A stretch of 64,000 bases of DNA, taken from positions 1 to 64,000 of IMG/VR virus record IMGVR_UViG_3300044633_000631; one strand, written 5' to 3'. Position numbers and translations under genes: made by a program. The notes under the pieces were generated by a model. It had not been told where the DNA came from and did no database searches. It saw only the letters and a list, made by a program, of their open reading frames with translations. Of the stretch, positions 47,967 through 57,440 are shown piece after piece (the first letter of the stretch is position 1; every line of letters starts with the position of its first letter). The DNA is from a virus.

Positions 47967-49659
47967 GACAGGCGATGCATTCTCCTGCTGCGTTTGATTT
48001 GATTCCATTAGTAGTCCTGATATAATATAATGACTTAATACCTTCATCCTGAAATGCCATTTGATGAATCTGTGAGATATAAGCTTCACTCTCATCGGCA
48101 CTAAAGAAAAGGTTAATAGATTGAGCCTGATCAATATATCTTTGACGAGCAGATGCAAGTCTAATAATTGCTTCAGGTGAAATTTCGAATGCTGTTTTAA
48201 ACACAGCCTTTTCTTCATCAGTTAGATAATCTTCATTCTGAACTGAACCATTATCATCTACGATACGCTTCATTGCAGCTGTTACATCTTCACCGTGAGA
48301 CTTAATGATTTCTCTAAGCTTAGGTGATGATCTAAACATTTTGCCACCAGCGGTGTTTTGTACAAATGCATTCTTGTAGATTGGTTCAATACCTTGTGAC
48401 ATACCCCCTGCAAATAATGCTGATGATAAGTTAGGTGCAATAGCTATTAAATGTGTATTACGCATTCCATGACCACGACACCATTCAGGTTCGCCCCATT
48501 CACGAGCCATCCATCTTGATGCATCTCGCGCTCTGTCATACAAGTGATAGAACATTGATTGACTGAGATTGTGAGCTTCAAATGAATCAAATGGTAGCAT
48601 CTTTTCTTGTAAGTAACTGTGGAAGCCTAACATGCCTAAACCTAATGCTCTAGATTTTTCAGAGAACCTTACAATACGCTCCATACCCTTACGCTTCTTA
48701 CCAATTTCAATTTGATCTTGGTTAACGCAATCTAAGAACACTGTAGCAATGAATACAGCATCTGTCTTACTCCAATCATCATAGTATAATGCATTCATAG
48801 ATGATAATACACATGCAAATGTATATTCTTCTTCTTTATATTTACCACTGAACAATGCTATTTCAGTACATAAGTTTGAAGCTTTAACTTCTAACCCCTT
48901 AGCTGCATACATTGGAGGATTGGCACGATTTACTTTATCGATAAAGAAGAAGTAACCTTTACCAAGCAGTCTAAGCTTCATTGCACGCTGGTAACGTCTG
49001 ATAGCATCTGCATCACCGTTGTTAAGACGTTCAATAAACGCATCATTGATAATCCAACCTACATTGGCATCATCAGGATGCTTTGTTATATGTGTCACAA
49101 GCTCATCAAAGTCAGCATGGTCAATTTCTAAGTAACCTGCCCATGCACCACGTCTCTGTGATCCCTGAGAGATATCTTGTGCTACCTTTACAAAGCCTTT
49201 AAATACAGGCAATACACCAGAAGCACTGCCAGCAACACCACTGATAGTGCTACCCCTAGAACGGATATTTCCAAGGTAGTTAGACGTTCCGTAACCTTGT
49301 TGACTAAGTACTGCAACTTCTTTTTGTTTTTCATAAAAGTCATATACTTGATCCTCTATTGAGCCACCTGAACAACTGACAGGGCATCCGAAACCTGTAC
49401 CCATATTTGCCATCACAGGCGTACTAGGGATTAACCAACCTTTCCACATGATATCAAAGAACTTATCTTCCCATGTGACTGGATCAGGTGTATAGGATGC
49501 TGCATGTCTAGCTATTCGTGTGTATATTGATAACAAATCAGGATACTTCTCTGATACGTACTTTTCTTTCAATAATTGCCAACTGTTTGTGATAATCCAA
49601 GGTGGTAATCTACCCTCCGCTTGTAATCGTTTACGTTCTAAACTTAACTCTCTATACAT
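47959..49659 (-). CDS. nrdA: ribonucleotide reductase, class I large subunit
   Basis: 566 residues from the ATG at 49659, which overlaps the nrdB stop by 8 nt; longer starts lie inside nrdB. No N-terminal ATP-cone, so dATP feedback through that domain is absent, as in many phage enzymes. Features: ST-P-VMANMGTGFGCPVSC, GYGTSNYLGNIRSRG, NLCTEIALFSG with a conserved Cys, ALGLGMLGFHSYLQ and APNLSSALFAGGMSQGIEP. The C-terminus GECIACHA carries the redox Cys pair. Reduces ribonucleotides to deoxyribonucleotides for DNA synthesis, together with NrdB. Confidence 0.95.
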   Translation of the reverse strand: MYRELSLERKRLQAEGRLPPWIITNSWQLLKEKYVSEKYPDLLSIYTRIARHAASYTPDPVTWEDKFFDIMWKGWLIPSTPVMANMGTGFGCPVSCSGGSIEDQVYDFYEKQKEVAVLSQQGYGTSNYLGNIRSRGSTISGVAGSASGVLPVFKGFVKVAQDISQGSQRRGAWAGYLEIDHADFDELVTHITKHPDDANVGWIINDAFIERLNNGDADAIRRYQRAMKLRLLGKGYFFFIDKVNRANPPMYAAKGLEVKASNLCTEIALFSGKYKEEEYTFACVLSSMNALYYDDWSKTDAVFIATVFLDCVNQDQIEIGKKRKGMERIVRFSEKSRALGLGMLGFHSYLQEKMLPFDSFEAHNLSQSMFYHLYDRARDASRWMAREWGEPEWCRGHGMRNTHLIAIAPNLSSALFAGGMSQGIEPIYKNAFVQNTAGGKMFRSSPKLREIIKSHGEDVTAAMKRIVDDNGSVQNEDYLTDEEKAVFKTAFEISPEAIIRLASARQRYIDQAQSINLFFSADESEAYISQIHQMAFQDEGIKSLYYIRTTNGIKSNAAGECIACHA

Positions 49660-50650
49660 TTTTTGGTGTCCATGTAAATTTGGCTTCTGCCCAATCCCTA
49701 CGATAATCATTGCCTTGCGCAATGAAAGTGTCATGTAATGTACTTGATTCAATATCTAAATAAAACCAATCAGCAATCGGATTATATTTAGGTTCAAAGA
49801 TAGCTGGATAACCTAATCTCTCTAGGCATATATCTAATCTAGATTGTACGAAGTTTTCAAGCATTAATGCATTAATGCCAGGAATATCACCTTTGTCAAA
49901 GATCTTTTTGATGATTTGTTTTTCATGTTCAAACAAAATCCATGCAGTAATCTCTAGTTCATTAGCAAGTCTTTCATGTGCTAAGTATTCCTCAGCCTCT
50001 ATTGCTTCATGATATAGAGTGTTGAACAAATAAGCACCAGCTTGACTATGAATGTTCTCGTCAATAGCGGAGAAATTAATTCCTGCATTAATATTTTGAA
50101 ATTTATTTTTGCCATTATTATTAAAGTGCTTTAAGAATGCAAAACTAGAATAAAGAATAGCGCCTTCAATCATACTAAACACACCTACTGATTTTAACTT
50201 ATCATAGGTTGTTTCTGATTGTGTAGCTACTTTCTCTAACCATTCCATTCTATCTTTCAAGATTGGATCGTCTAGGTATGCTAAATAAAACTCAGGGTTA
50301 TCTAACCCTAGCAATTCATTAATTTTATTATAGAATGGTGCATGAATGTTCAGCTCAAACATTGCAAATACTGAAGCCATTCTTTGAACATCTGGACGTG
50401 GAAAATGCTTACATATATAATCACGCCAGTAGTTATTTCCAACATTAACTTCATAGTGTACAAAAAGCAAAAGAACACTGACAATTCCGTGGTACTCTGC
50501 TGCTGTACAATTTGTTCGTAATTCATGGATATCTTTCTCCACTTCAATTTCATCTGCTGTCCACAATATGGACGTTTGTTCTTCAGCGAAGTTAACTAAC
50601 GCTGGATAGTCTGTACCGTAGCATTCTCTTTCTTCAAGAATTTGTGCCAT
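49652..50650 (-). CDS. nrdB: ribonucleotide reductase, class I small subunit
   Basis: 332 residues. Metal-site regions: DEIEVEKD, EVNVGNNYW, FELNIHAPFY (His, then Tyr four residues later as for the radical Tyr), SMIEGAIL and AIDENIHSQ (ExxH). In the first ExxH region the Glu lies four residues before His, not three, so the usual ligand position is Leu; see the finding. The C-terminus FTWTPKNV would bind NrdA. Forms an operon with nrdA and overlaps it. Confidence 0.93.
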   Translation of the reverse strand: MAQILEERECYGTDYPALVNFAEEQTSILWTADEIEVEKDIHELRTNCTAAEYHGIVSVLLLFVHYEVNVGNNYWRDYICKHFPRPDVQRMASVFAMFELNIHAPFYNKINELLGLDNPEFYLAYLDDPILKDRMEWLEKVATQSETTYDKLKSVGVFSMIEGAILYSSFAFLKHFNNNGKNKFQNINAGINFSAIDENIHSQAGAYLFNTLYHEAIEAEEYLAHERLANELEITAWILFEHEKQIIKKIFDKGDIPGINALMLENFVQSRLDICLERLGYPAIFEPKYNPIADWFYLDIESSTLHDTFIAQGNDYRRDWAEAKFTWTPKNV

Positions 50651-52267
50651 TTAAATCTCCATAAAATCATCTGGGTGTAATAGTATTGAAGCTGATAACC
50701 TACCTGTTGGATAGTCATAATCAACACCTGGTACGTTTCCTGTTAGACCTGTGAATCTGCTTTTCAGTACTCTCATCTTAATATGATTTCTTATTCTATC
50801 ATCATCATGTGACATGTCACGTGCGAATGCTATGATATCATTTGAAATTTGTTTAATTGAGCCTGAACCCTTAATATCATCTAAAGATGGTAATTGACCT
50901 TCTTCAAATGATGTCTTGCCTGTAGGTGTCTTCCTTAAATGTGACACTAAGCCAATCCATACGGGATATCTTTTACATAATCTAAGTAAATCATTCATAG
51001 TTTTATCTATGGCTTCATTACCTGTTAGTCCATCTACACCTTCTGAAACCAGGATTGTAATGTGATCGATGAATAGATATTTACAACCTGATAATGCCAT
51101 ATACTCTAGCTTTTCAAACAGAGTTGAATCTTCCATAGAACCTTGATGGTCTAATACCATAATTCTATCATCACCAAACACTGCTCTAAAGCCTGATTCT
51201 AATTCACTTTCTGTTAATTCTCTATATGAAGGATTGACATTCAACGGAATACCCGAGAGTTTACGTGTAGTCTCAGCAGGTGATTCTTCTAATGATACAA
51301 TACCTACCATTGCAGGGGTAGTATCTATAATATGCCACACAATTTCTCTGAGAATAGTTGACTTACCTGAGCCTGTACCAGAAGTAAATAGTACAATCTC
51401 ATTTTCACGCATACCTTTAGTCTTAGTATTTAATGCATCTAAACACATGGGATATGGTACAGATTCAGTATCATTGTAAGCTTTTAAAGCTTCCCATAAT
51501 TCATCTCTACCTAAGATACCTACAGGCGTGTATTTAGACGCTTCCCAAATAGCAATTAATAATTGTTGGCCGCCTTTCTCAAGTAACATTTGACTTGGAT
51601 CTTTAACAGGCAATTTAGCTAATCTTACTTTATCAGCACCTATATATTTAATAGCTTCTGCTTTAGCTTTTTCACCAGCTTCATCAGTATCAAGGCATAA
51701 TACTACTGTGTCAAATGACCTTACCCAATCTCTATGCGCTAAGAGTGTCTTAACATTAGATGCTGAGGGAATTGAGACTACAGGATAAATTTTTCCATAC
51801 TTATCTAATGATGCTTGTGCTACTGCCATTGCATCTAATTCACCCTCAGTTACAATCAACCTCTTACCACCTGTGCCAAACTTATCCATACCGAATAAAG
51901 TTGTTGGTTTACCTATACATGAAAACATCTTAGGTAGCTTTCTAACTTTATAAATACCTTCACCGTAAGGATAATAGTGTGTATCTACTTCGCCATCTTC
52001 ATTAAATGCTGATTTAACATCAAAGAATTCCGCTACTTCCTTAGATATCTTTCTATCTTTAAAGCCAGCAGTTCTTAGTTTTTCTACATCTAGTACAAAA
52101 GGTTTCTTAGGTTTTTCCACGTGAGTGAACTCCTTATTTTTGTTAGCGGGAAACCAAGTTTGACAGCTAAAGCATGTAGCTGTGCCGTTCTCATAGATCT
52201 GAAGTGCATCTGAAGAACCGCAATCTGGATTTGGACATGGTTGATTGTGAATTACTATTTTACCCAT
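50651..52267 (-). CDS. primase-helicase (T7 gp4-like)
   Basis: 538 residues. N-terminal zinc-binding site CPNPDC (11-16) and CFSC (32-35); TOPRIM primase with TEGELDAMA (140-148, Glu141) and CLDTDEAG (D193, D195); hexameric helicase with Walker A SGTGSGKST (K302), SLEES (325-329), LFIDHITIL (D401) and GLVSHLRK. Makes primers and unwinds DNA at the fork together with the DNA polymerase and SSB. The full primase and helicase parts are present in one chain, as in T7. Confidence 0.95.
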   Translation of the reverse strand: MGKIVIHNQPCPNPDCGSSDALQIYENGTATCFSCQTWFPANKNKEFTHVEKPKKPFVLDVEKLRTAGFKDRKISKEVAEFFDVKSAFNEDGEVDTHYYPYGEGIYKVRKLPKMFSCIGKPTTLFGMDKFGTGGKRLIVTEGELDAMAVAQASLDKYGKIYPVVSIPSASNVKTLLAHRDWVRSFDTVVLCLDTDEAGEKAKAEAIKYIGADKVRLAKLPVKDPSQMLLEKGGQQLLIAIWEASKYTPVGILGRDELWEALKAYNDTESVPYPMCLDALNTKTKGMRENEIVLFTSGTGSGKSTILREIVWHIIDTTPAMVGIVSLEESPAETTRKLSGIPLNVNPSYRELTESELESGFRAVFGDDRIMVLDHQGSMEDSTLFEKLEYMALSGCKYLFIDHITILVSEGVDGLTGNEAIDKTMNDLLRLCKRYPVWIGLVSHLRKTPTGKTSFEEGQLPSLDDIKGSGSIKQISNDIIAFARDMSHDDDRIRNHIKMRVLKSRFTGLTGNVPGVDYDYPTGRLSASILLHPDDFMEI

Positions 52268-52775
52268 CTTTTGGCCATTGAATTAAACATTCTGGTGACA
52301 TTTTAGTGATCATAGTTAATCGTACTCTGTGATCGTGTGATACATTTTCTTTGACATCCCATGATACCTTCTCGATTTGTTTATTATACCACTTGAGTGT
52401 TACTGGGGTTTCAACATGGCATAATGACCATGTCTCTGCCCAAGCTAAGGAGCCTTTGGTAGTGTATTCATCAAGGACAATAAACTTGAACTCTTTCTTC
52501 GGTCTGCTAGCGAAATGAGCCGCCAAACTGTTAGAGCTAGATTTATATCTACGCCAATCAGATTCTTGTCCATAAGTAGCTTTACCATATGATCTGTAAT
52601 TCTTCTTGCCAAGATAGAATCTATCCAAGACCGTATCATATATAATGTAGATGAATCCCACATATTGTTTATTTCCTACGTTCATCTGTCTATTAAAACA
52701 CCAGTGTCCATTATCAAATTTACTAATATCTGAATTGGACACGGTGTGGTTTATTTTACCTTTAAATTCAGCCAT
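52260..52775 (-). CDS. GIY-YIG nuclease (SegE-like)
   Basis: 171 residues. GFIYIIYDTVLDRFYLGKKNYR (40-61) is a GIY-YIG motif in the GIY...YLGKK form found in SegE-like phage proteins; then KSSSNSLAAHFASRPKKEF and VLDEYTTKGSLAWAETW, with a Glu (near residue 117) in the position of the catalytic Glu. Overlaps both neighbours by 8 nt. Within a replication operon it may act as a DNA-processing nuclease rather than a homing enzyme. Confidence 0.8.
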   Translation of the reverse strand: MAEFKGKINHTVSNSDISKFDNGHWCFNRQMNVGNKQYVGFIYIIYDTVLDRFYLGKKNYRSYGKATYGQESDWRRYKSSSNSLAAHFASRPKKEFKFIVLDEYTTKGSLAWAETWSLCHVETPVTLKWYNKQIEKVSWDVKENVSHDHRVRLTMITKMSPECLIQWPKDG

Positions 52776-53559
52776 CTCTAATTTCCTGTGCTAATGGCCA
52801 GTTATCAAAACAGAAATAATCATCATATGTATTCTGTATGTTGATAAGCTTTGCATTAGCTAATAGATATTCAGGCCATTCATCACCATTAGCTTTTATA
52901 TATTGTTCAATTACTGCCTCTTGGAATTCCTCATCTGTTGTGCAATGTGCTAAAGCTTTTGATGCTTTCACTGGCCCCATTTTCCAAATGCCAGGTATAT
53001 TATCCGTGGCATCGCCTTTTAATACTTGTTCGTAGAAGTTTCTTTTAGCATCAAGCTCTGAGACTTCTGTAATTGTTTTATGCTTTATATTATAGTGCTT
53101 TCCAGGGATCATTAATAGATCCTTATCTATTGAGCATATAACATAATCTATATTATGAGACCTACATTCATTTGCCCATATACGTAATAAATCATCAGCT
53201 TCGCGTCCATCTGCAGCTATAGCGATCTCGTGCATTACTGCTAGCTTTCTTACAAATGGTACAAAAAGATTAGGTGGACCAGCTGTACGATGCTTCTTAT
53301 AGTCTACAAATATTTCGTCTCTATAGTTGCCTTCACCCTTAACAGCCATACAGTAATCACTTGCAAATGTCTCCTCCATAATCACTTCTAACATACTTTC
53401 AAAGTTACGCCATATTGCTTTACGATACTCTGTATCTTCTTCTTTAGTGAATACTTGAGGTATTACGTTACCCTCATCATCAAGATATGTGACACCATCA
53501 GTACGGTTGTAACAGCAGTTGTGGGCAAGTATATCGCCATCAATCAGTGCTATCAGCAT
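52768..53559 (-). CDS. FEN-type 5'-3' exonuclease
   Basis: 263 residues. IDGDILAHN (N-terminal Asp), RDEIFVDYKKHR, GREADDLLRIW, SIDKDLLMIPG and KGDATDNIPGIWKMGPVKAS, the helix-hairpin-helix-containing signature of T7 gp6/T5 exonuclease and Pol I 5' nuclease domains. Removes primers and degrades host DNA. Located between the GIY-YIG gene and the MazG-like gene in the replication operon. Confidence 0.92.
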   Translation of the reverse strand: MLIALIDGDILAHNCCYNRTDGVTYLDDEGNVIPQVFTKEEDTEYRKAIWRNFESMLEVIMEETFASDYCMAVKGEGNYRDEIFVDYKKHRTAGPPNLFVPFVRKLAVMHEIAIAADGREADDLLRIWANECRSHNIDYVICSIDKDLLMIPGKHYNIKHKTITEVSELDAKRNFYEQVLKGDATDNIPGIWKMGPVKASKALAHCTTDEEFQEAVIEQYIKANGDEWPEYLLANAKLINIQNTYDDYFCFDNWPLAQEIRDG

Positions 53560-53845
53560 CTAAAACTCCCATTTCCTGAGACAATTTCATTCTTAGCAAT
53601 GTGCGATCAATCTTATCTCTGATATCAGGCACTCTTTCGCAATTCAATCTAATATTACACTCTGATGAAAGAAGTATTAAAATAGCTTGTACATCAGATA
53701 GCTCTGATTTAAGCTTTTCTTTGTTAGTCTTTTCATACAATTCATATTTATGATCAAGTGTGAATCTTAAACATTTAGACGCTTCCTGTGCGGCTTCTGA
53801 GAGTTCTTCCATTAAACATACAAGTAGATATTGTTCTTTATTCAT
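53540..53845 (-). CDS. MazG-like NTP pyrophosphohydrolase
   Basis: 101 residues. The all-alpha NTP-pyrophosphatase signature EELSEAAQEASK (13-24), then KLKSELSDVQAILI (ExxD), forms the acidic metal site. Members hydrolyse NTPs or dNTPs to NMP and PPi; phage MazG homologues may alter nucleotide pools or ppGpp response. Overlaps neighbours by 20 nt and one base. Confidence 0.78.
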   Translation of the reverse strand: MNKEQYLLVCLMEELSEAAQEASKCLRFTLDHKYELYEKTNKEKLKSELSDVQAILILLSSECNIRLNCERVPDIRDKIDRTLLRMKLSQEMGVLDADSTD

Positions 53846-55713
53846 TAGTGAATCTCATACCAGTCATTGCCAATTTTTCCGCTACCATCCATAATCTCAA
53901 CACCGAATAGTTTTGGGCCGTCTGCAAAAGCTTGTTTACCTATTTCTGCTGCTTGTTCAGCAAACTCTTCAGGCACCATAAAGTCAATTTCATCATGCAT
54001 CATAATTAAGGGTTGGTACGGAATTCCTGCAGATTCGAGTCGCTCCATTGCAAGCATACATGCTGCTCCGCAAGTAATTTTCTCTGCCGATTGCAGTAGA
54101 TAGACAAGAAGCTTATGGAAACTGTCAACATACACACGAGTACCAGCCAAGCTAGGTATATAACCATCTCCCTTTTTCTTTGTGTTTCCATATATTTTCT
54201 CCAACTTTTCACTTAAGTCTTTAAACCCTGGAACAGCTTTAATAAAGCCTGATTTCAATTTCTTACCTTTAACATCATCATGCGAGCCAAAGATATATGA
54301 CCAAAGCTTTCCACCACTGGCTCCGAATAAGAATGCGTATAGAATTCTTTTGGCATTCGCTCTTGGTACTACATAATTCATCTTTAAATCTTTCTTTAAG
54401 ATCTCAGTAAGAATATCAGCATTAAATTGATGGATATCACCATTAAGTAATGTATCAATAAATGTAGCATTATTCAAATAATGTGCTAAGCCTCTAGCTT
54501 GATTACCTGATGAATCACAGCCTACAAGCTTCCAGCCAGGCTTACATGAGAACAATTCCCGCATTTCTCTACCCCATGGTGAATCTCCTGACGGTACGTT
54601 AACAATAATAGAGTGTCTAGCACGCATACTTGGTGTACCGATTGTCATACAATCACCGTGCAGATTGCCTTGAGCATCTACGTTCTTTAACCATGTTGTT
54701 AAAATGCCTTGCCTAGCCTTTGCAGTTAAGAAATCTTTATAGAGCTTACCATCACCACCTAAGAATTCTAAACTATCTTCTGTAATCTTAGGTGTAGTTT
54801 TCGCTTTTCTTCCTGTAATAGGATCAGCTTTATAATTCCAATCATTAGGAACCCAACCATGTCTATATAGAAATATCTTTACATCTGTTACCGAGTCCAG
54901 ACTAAGAGGTTCGACTTGAATACGGCAATACTCACCATCGACAATGCGATCATCAGGATCGAACCCACTCCAAGGATCCACATCAAACCACCGAGCAGTA
55001 TGCGCATCATAACATCCATCCTTTCTATATTTAGGTCTCTTTACTTCTACAATACCAAGTTTCTTATCTACAGCGACTATCTTTAAGCCAAGTTTTGAAT
55101 TTAGTGCAGTATACGTCTTATCCATTTCAACTTGTAATCTGTCATAAAGTATATGTGCTTTATCTAAATTAAATGGCCATCCACCTAAGTTAGCTTCGGC
55201 ACACCACTTACTTACTGCATGTTCTACTTTAATATACTCTTTGACTTTAGGATTCTTTTCAGACACTTCAATCAATTCCTGCTTTAATATCTCTAATACC
55301 TTGACATTTAATGAAACGTCGTTATTACAGTATTCACCCATTTGTTCAGAATATCCAGACCAGTCTTCAAACTCTTGTTTAGGAAACTCTAAATATTCAC
55401 CCCAACGTTTTAAACCATGCCCATCATTACCGAACCTCCTATAGTCTAATACTTGTGAAAGAATAAGTGTATCTACAGCTTTTACGCTCTTAGGTAATTC
55501 ATAGTTGAATAGCTTCTTTAATACAGCTAAGTCATATCCAATAATATTATGGCCCATAACTTGTCTAGCATTATTGAATAGTTGTATCCAATTCATATCT
55601 CCTTGCAAAAATTGCATTCGCTTATTAGCACTTACATCATGAACAACCATGATCCACATTTGTGTTACGTCTTTTAATAGTCCATCGGTTTCAATGTCGA
55701 ATACATAATTCAT
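53845..55713 (-). CDS. family A DNA polymerase (T7-like)
   Basis: 622 residues from the ATG at 55713 (MNYVFDIETD), preceded by TTTGGAAATT. 3'-5' exonuclease: DIE (D6, E8), GHNIIGYDL, YCNNDVSLNVKVL. Polymerase: motif A VGCDSSGNQARGL, motif B RANAKRILYAFLFGASGG, motif C MHDEID (H573-D574-E575). The chain replaces the T7-like replicative polymerase and should work with the primase-helicase. In motif B the residue at the T7 Y526 position reads F (FLFGA), as in enzymes with F at this site. Confidence 0.96.
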   Translation of the reverse strand: MNYVFDIETDGLLKDVTQMWIMVVHDVSANKRMQFLQGDMNWIQLFNNARQVMGHNIIGYDLAVLKKLFNYELPKSVKAVDTLILSQVLDYRRFGNDGHGLKRWGEYLEFPKQEFEDWSGYSEQMGEYCNNDVSLNVKVLEILKQELIEVSEKNPKVKEYIKVEHAVSKWCAEANLGGWPFNLDKAHILYDRLQVEMDKTYTALNSKLGLKIVAVDKKLGIVEVKRPKYRKDGCYDAHTARWFDVDPWSGFDPDDRIVDGEYCRIQVEPLSLDSVTDVKIFLYRHGWVPNDWNYKADPITGRKAKTTPKITEDSLEFLGGDGKLYKDFLTAKARQGILTTWLKNVDAQGNLHGDCMTIGTPSMRARHSIIVNVPSGDSPWGREMRELFSCKPGWKLVGCDSSGNQARGLAHYLNNATFIDTLLNGDIHQFNADILTEILKKDLKMNYVVPRANAKRILYAFLFGASGGKLWSYIFGSHDDVKGKKLKSGFIKAVPGFKDLSEKLEKIYGNTKKKGDGYIPSLAGTRVYVDSFHKLLVYLLQSAEKITCGAACMLAMERLESAGIPYQPLIMMHDEIDFMVPEEFAEQAAEIGKQAFADGPKLFGVEIMDGSGKIGNDWYEIH

Positions 55714-55724
55714 ATATAATTTCC

Positions 55725-55757
55725 AAATAAAAGGCACCCCAGTATTAGTGAGGTGCC
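55725..55757 (-). terminator. intrinsic terminator upstream of DNA polymerase
   Basis: On the minus strand GGCACC (55757-55752) pairs with GGTGCC (55738-55733), extended by CA/TG inside, then TTTTATTT (55732-55725). Lies between the DUF3310 gene and the polymerase start, so it could reduce transcription of the polymerase relative to SSB. Confidence 0.78.
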
Positions 55758-55764
55758 GATTTTG

Positions 55765-56469
55765 TTATAGGATGCTTTCTACTTCTCCAACCTTTATCGG
55801 TCTGCCGGCCTTTTTATAGGCGATTAGGTACTTTAAGTACCATAAAGCTTTTTGGAGTTCTTGTAGAGAATCATCCTTTTGACCATTACGGTCAAGGTAT
55901 TTTCTTATTTGTAATTCAACTGCTGCTTCGAATTTCACTGGATCACGCAGTGTAGGTATTCTACTCATTGTGTCTAACCATTGTAATTCATCTACATATC
56001 CCTTATAATGCTTAGGGTCTACTGCATTATTTACTTCTTGAGTTTTTTTACGATAATTCATTAGATAATTATCTAAAGCTTCTTCGTCATGGAATACAAT
56101 TTCGTTTCCATTACTTTCTGTAATTACTGCGGTTAAATGGTCATTGTTTAAATTATACTCAGTAACATCACGAATATTCTCATTTAAATATTCATTAATA
56201 GTTGCTTTATATACTATTTGAAGATCATATAAAAATGAAATTGTACGCTCTTTCTTTTTCCAATGTCTTCGATCTATTTGTTCATACCACGCATCAAGTT
56301 CATCAACATTTCTAATAAAAGAAATTCTTTGAAGCGGCATATTATTTGTTTCTGCTTTTATAAAATATCCGTCTTTAAAATTAGAAATCATACTATCTAA
56401 TTCACATTCTCTAATAAAAGCTACAAATTGGTGATCTTTATTAAGTATTTTGTATGTATAATTTATCAT
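55765..56469 (-). CDS. DUF3310-domain protein (nucleotide kinase-like)
   Basis: 234 residues from the ATG at 56469 (MINYTYKILNK), after the SSB stop; earlier starts overlap SSB. The C-terminal ~75 residues are a DUF3310 domain: NAVDPKHYKGYVDELQWLD, then VELQIRKYLDRNGQKDDSLQELQKALWYL. T7 gp1.7, a dTMP kinase-like protein, carries a related domain. The N-terminal ~150 residues are not recognised. Second gene after P6 and followed by a terminator. Confidence 0.8.
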   Translation of the reverse strand: MINYTYKILNKDHQFVAFIRECELDSMISNFKDGYFIKAETNNMPLQRISFIRNVDELDAWYEQIDRRHWKKKERTISFLYDLQIVYKATINEYLNENIRDVTEYNLNNDHLTAVITESNGNEIVFHDEEALDNYLMNYRKKTQEVNNAVDPKHYKGYVDELQWLDTMSRIPTLRDPVKFEAAVELQIRKYLDRNGQKDDSLQELQKALWYLKYLIAYKKAGRPIKVGEVESIL

Positions 56470-56473
56470 ATAT

Positions 56474-56965
56474 TTAGAATACGTCATCGTCAGTTTCATT
56501 ACTGCTGAATTCACGTTCATATTCTGTCTCACCGAAATCATCTTCGCTGATACGTGGAGTATATACTATATGCTTTGTTAATTGTACTGTCATAAGGGTA
56601 AAGCCTTTCTTTGTAACCCCCATTGGATCTTTATATTCGTATTCAAATACACGAATATTACCGATGGATCCATTTCCAATCGTGTTGGGATCAATAGGTC
56701 TTAATTTACCATCAATCAATTTCACAGGTTCATTTGGTGTACCGTCTGATTTAATAGACTTCTTTTTCAGATTAGCTCTGAAATATGTATCACCATCATC
56801 TGGAACGATAGCCTTGACAGTCAATCCAATAGCTTCCCATTCTTTCTTTTTCTCTTTGTCGGTAGTCCGAATTTGGAGTTCCCATGTAGGATTTTCTTTA
56901 TTAAACTTGCCGTTTGGTTTACCAAGTTTAGCGAAATAAATTTCTACGTCATATAACTTTGCCAT
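56474..56965 (-). CDS. single-stranded DNA-binding protein (T7 gp2.5-like)
   Basis: 163 residues from the ATG at 56965 (MAKLYDVEIYFAKLG), close after P6; the longer start would overlap the promoter motif. An OB-fold-like strand pattern and, decisively, a very acidic C-terminus ending in an aromatic residue (ETDDDVF), as in T7 gp2.5, which contacts polymerase and helicase. First gene after P6, so it should be abundant. Confidence 0.85.
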   Translation of the reverse strand: MAKLYDVEIYFAKLGKPNGKFNKENPTWELQIRTTDKEKKKEWEAIGLTVKAIVPDDGDTYFRANLKKKSIKSDGTPNEPVKLIDGKLRPIDPNTIGNGSIGNIRVFEYEYKDPMGVTKKGFTLMTVQLTKHIVYTPRISEDDFGETEYEREFSSNETDDDVF

Positions 56966-56991
56966 TGCTGTTCTCTCTTTTGATTTCTGAA

Positions 56992-57010
56992 TTAGGGTTA
57001 ATTTAACGGG
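56992..57010 (-). promoter_or_regulatory. P6: copy of the 19-bp phage promoter-like motif
   Basis: Same core, 27 nt before the SSB start: the closest promoter-to-gene spacing of the six and good evidence for a minus-strand promoter. It is the first copy met when going down from the polymerase 2 gene, so it marks the border between the early and middle blocks. Confidence 0.78.
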
Positions 57011-57041
57011 GTCTCTAAGCATTTATAGAGACCCACATTTA

Positions 57042-57440
57042 TTAGGAAATATTTACTGATTCTTGCACGTTTTCATTTACTTTAGCAAGTTCTTCTGGAA
57101 TGAACCAAACCGGACCGCCTGCATTTGTAGTGATGAAATGAAACTCATACCAGTCAGAGTCTTCGATTTTTCGAGCAATATCAAATGAACCAGGATCTAA
57201 CGCAAGATTAGTTTCTCTAAATACACCATTATCATCCATGCCCATAAATGTTACATGCAAGAAATCTCCAAAAGATTCTAGAATATGAAGATTACCGCCA
57301 AATTCATGAATGTAACCTGCAGCATCATGTGTGCTCATTAAGATGTTTGAAAAGTGTTGCCACAGTGGTTTCCAATGCGGATGATCTTCTTTTCCATAAA
57401 AGAAGTCGCGTACATGTGAGTTTTGTCTAAATGTAATCAT
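57042..57440 (-). CDS. unknown early protein
   Basis: 132 residues from the ATG at 57440, overlapping the upstream stop (ATGA); 57452 is an alternative. ITFRQNSHVRDFFYG, LWQHFSNILMSTHDAAGYIH, GDFLHVTFMGMDDNG. No family recognised. Confidence 0.68.
   Translation of the reverse strand: MITFRQNSHVRDFFYGKEDHPHWKPLWQHFSNILMSTHDAAGYIHEFGGNLHILESFGDFLHVTFMGMDDNGVFRETNLALDPGSFDIARKIEDSDWYEFHFITTNAGGPVWFIPEELAKVNENVQESVNIS

Noticed and set aside
47817-48218. Long frame crossing the end of nrdA as a frameshifted nrdA extension.
   Set aside because: The nrdA frame ends with a normal Cys-containing C-terminus (ECIACHA). Only the last 49 codons, with their own overlapping ATG, look like a real separate gene.
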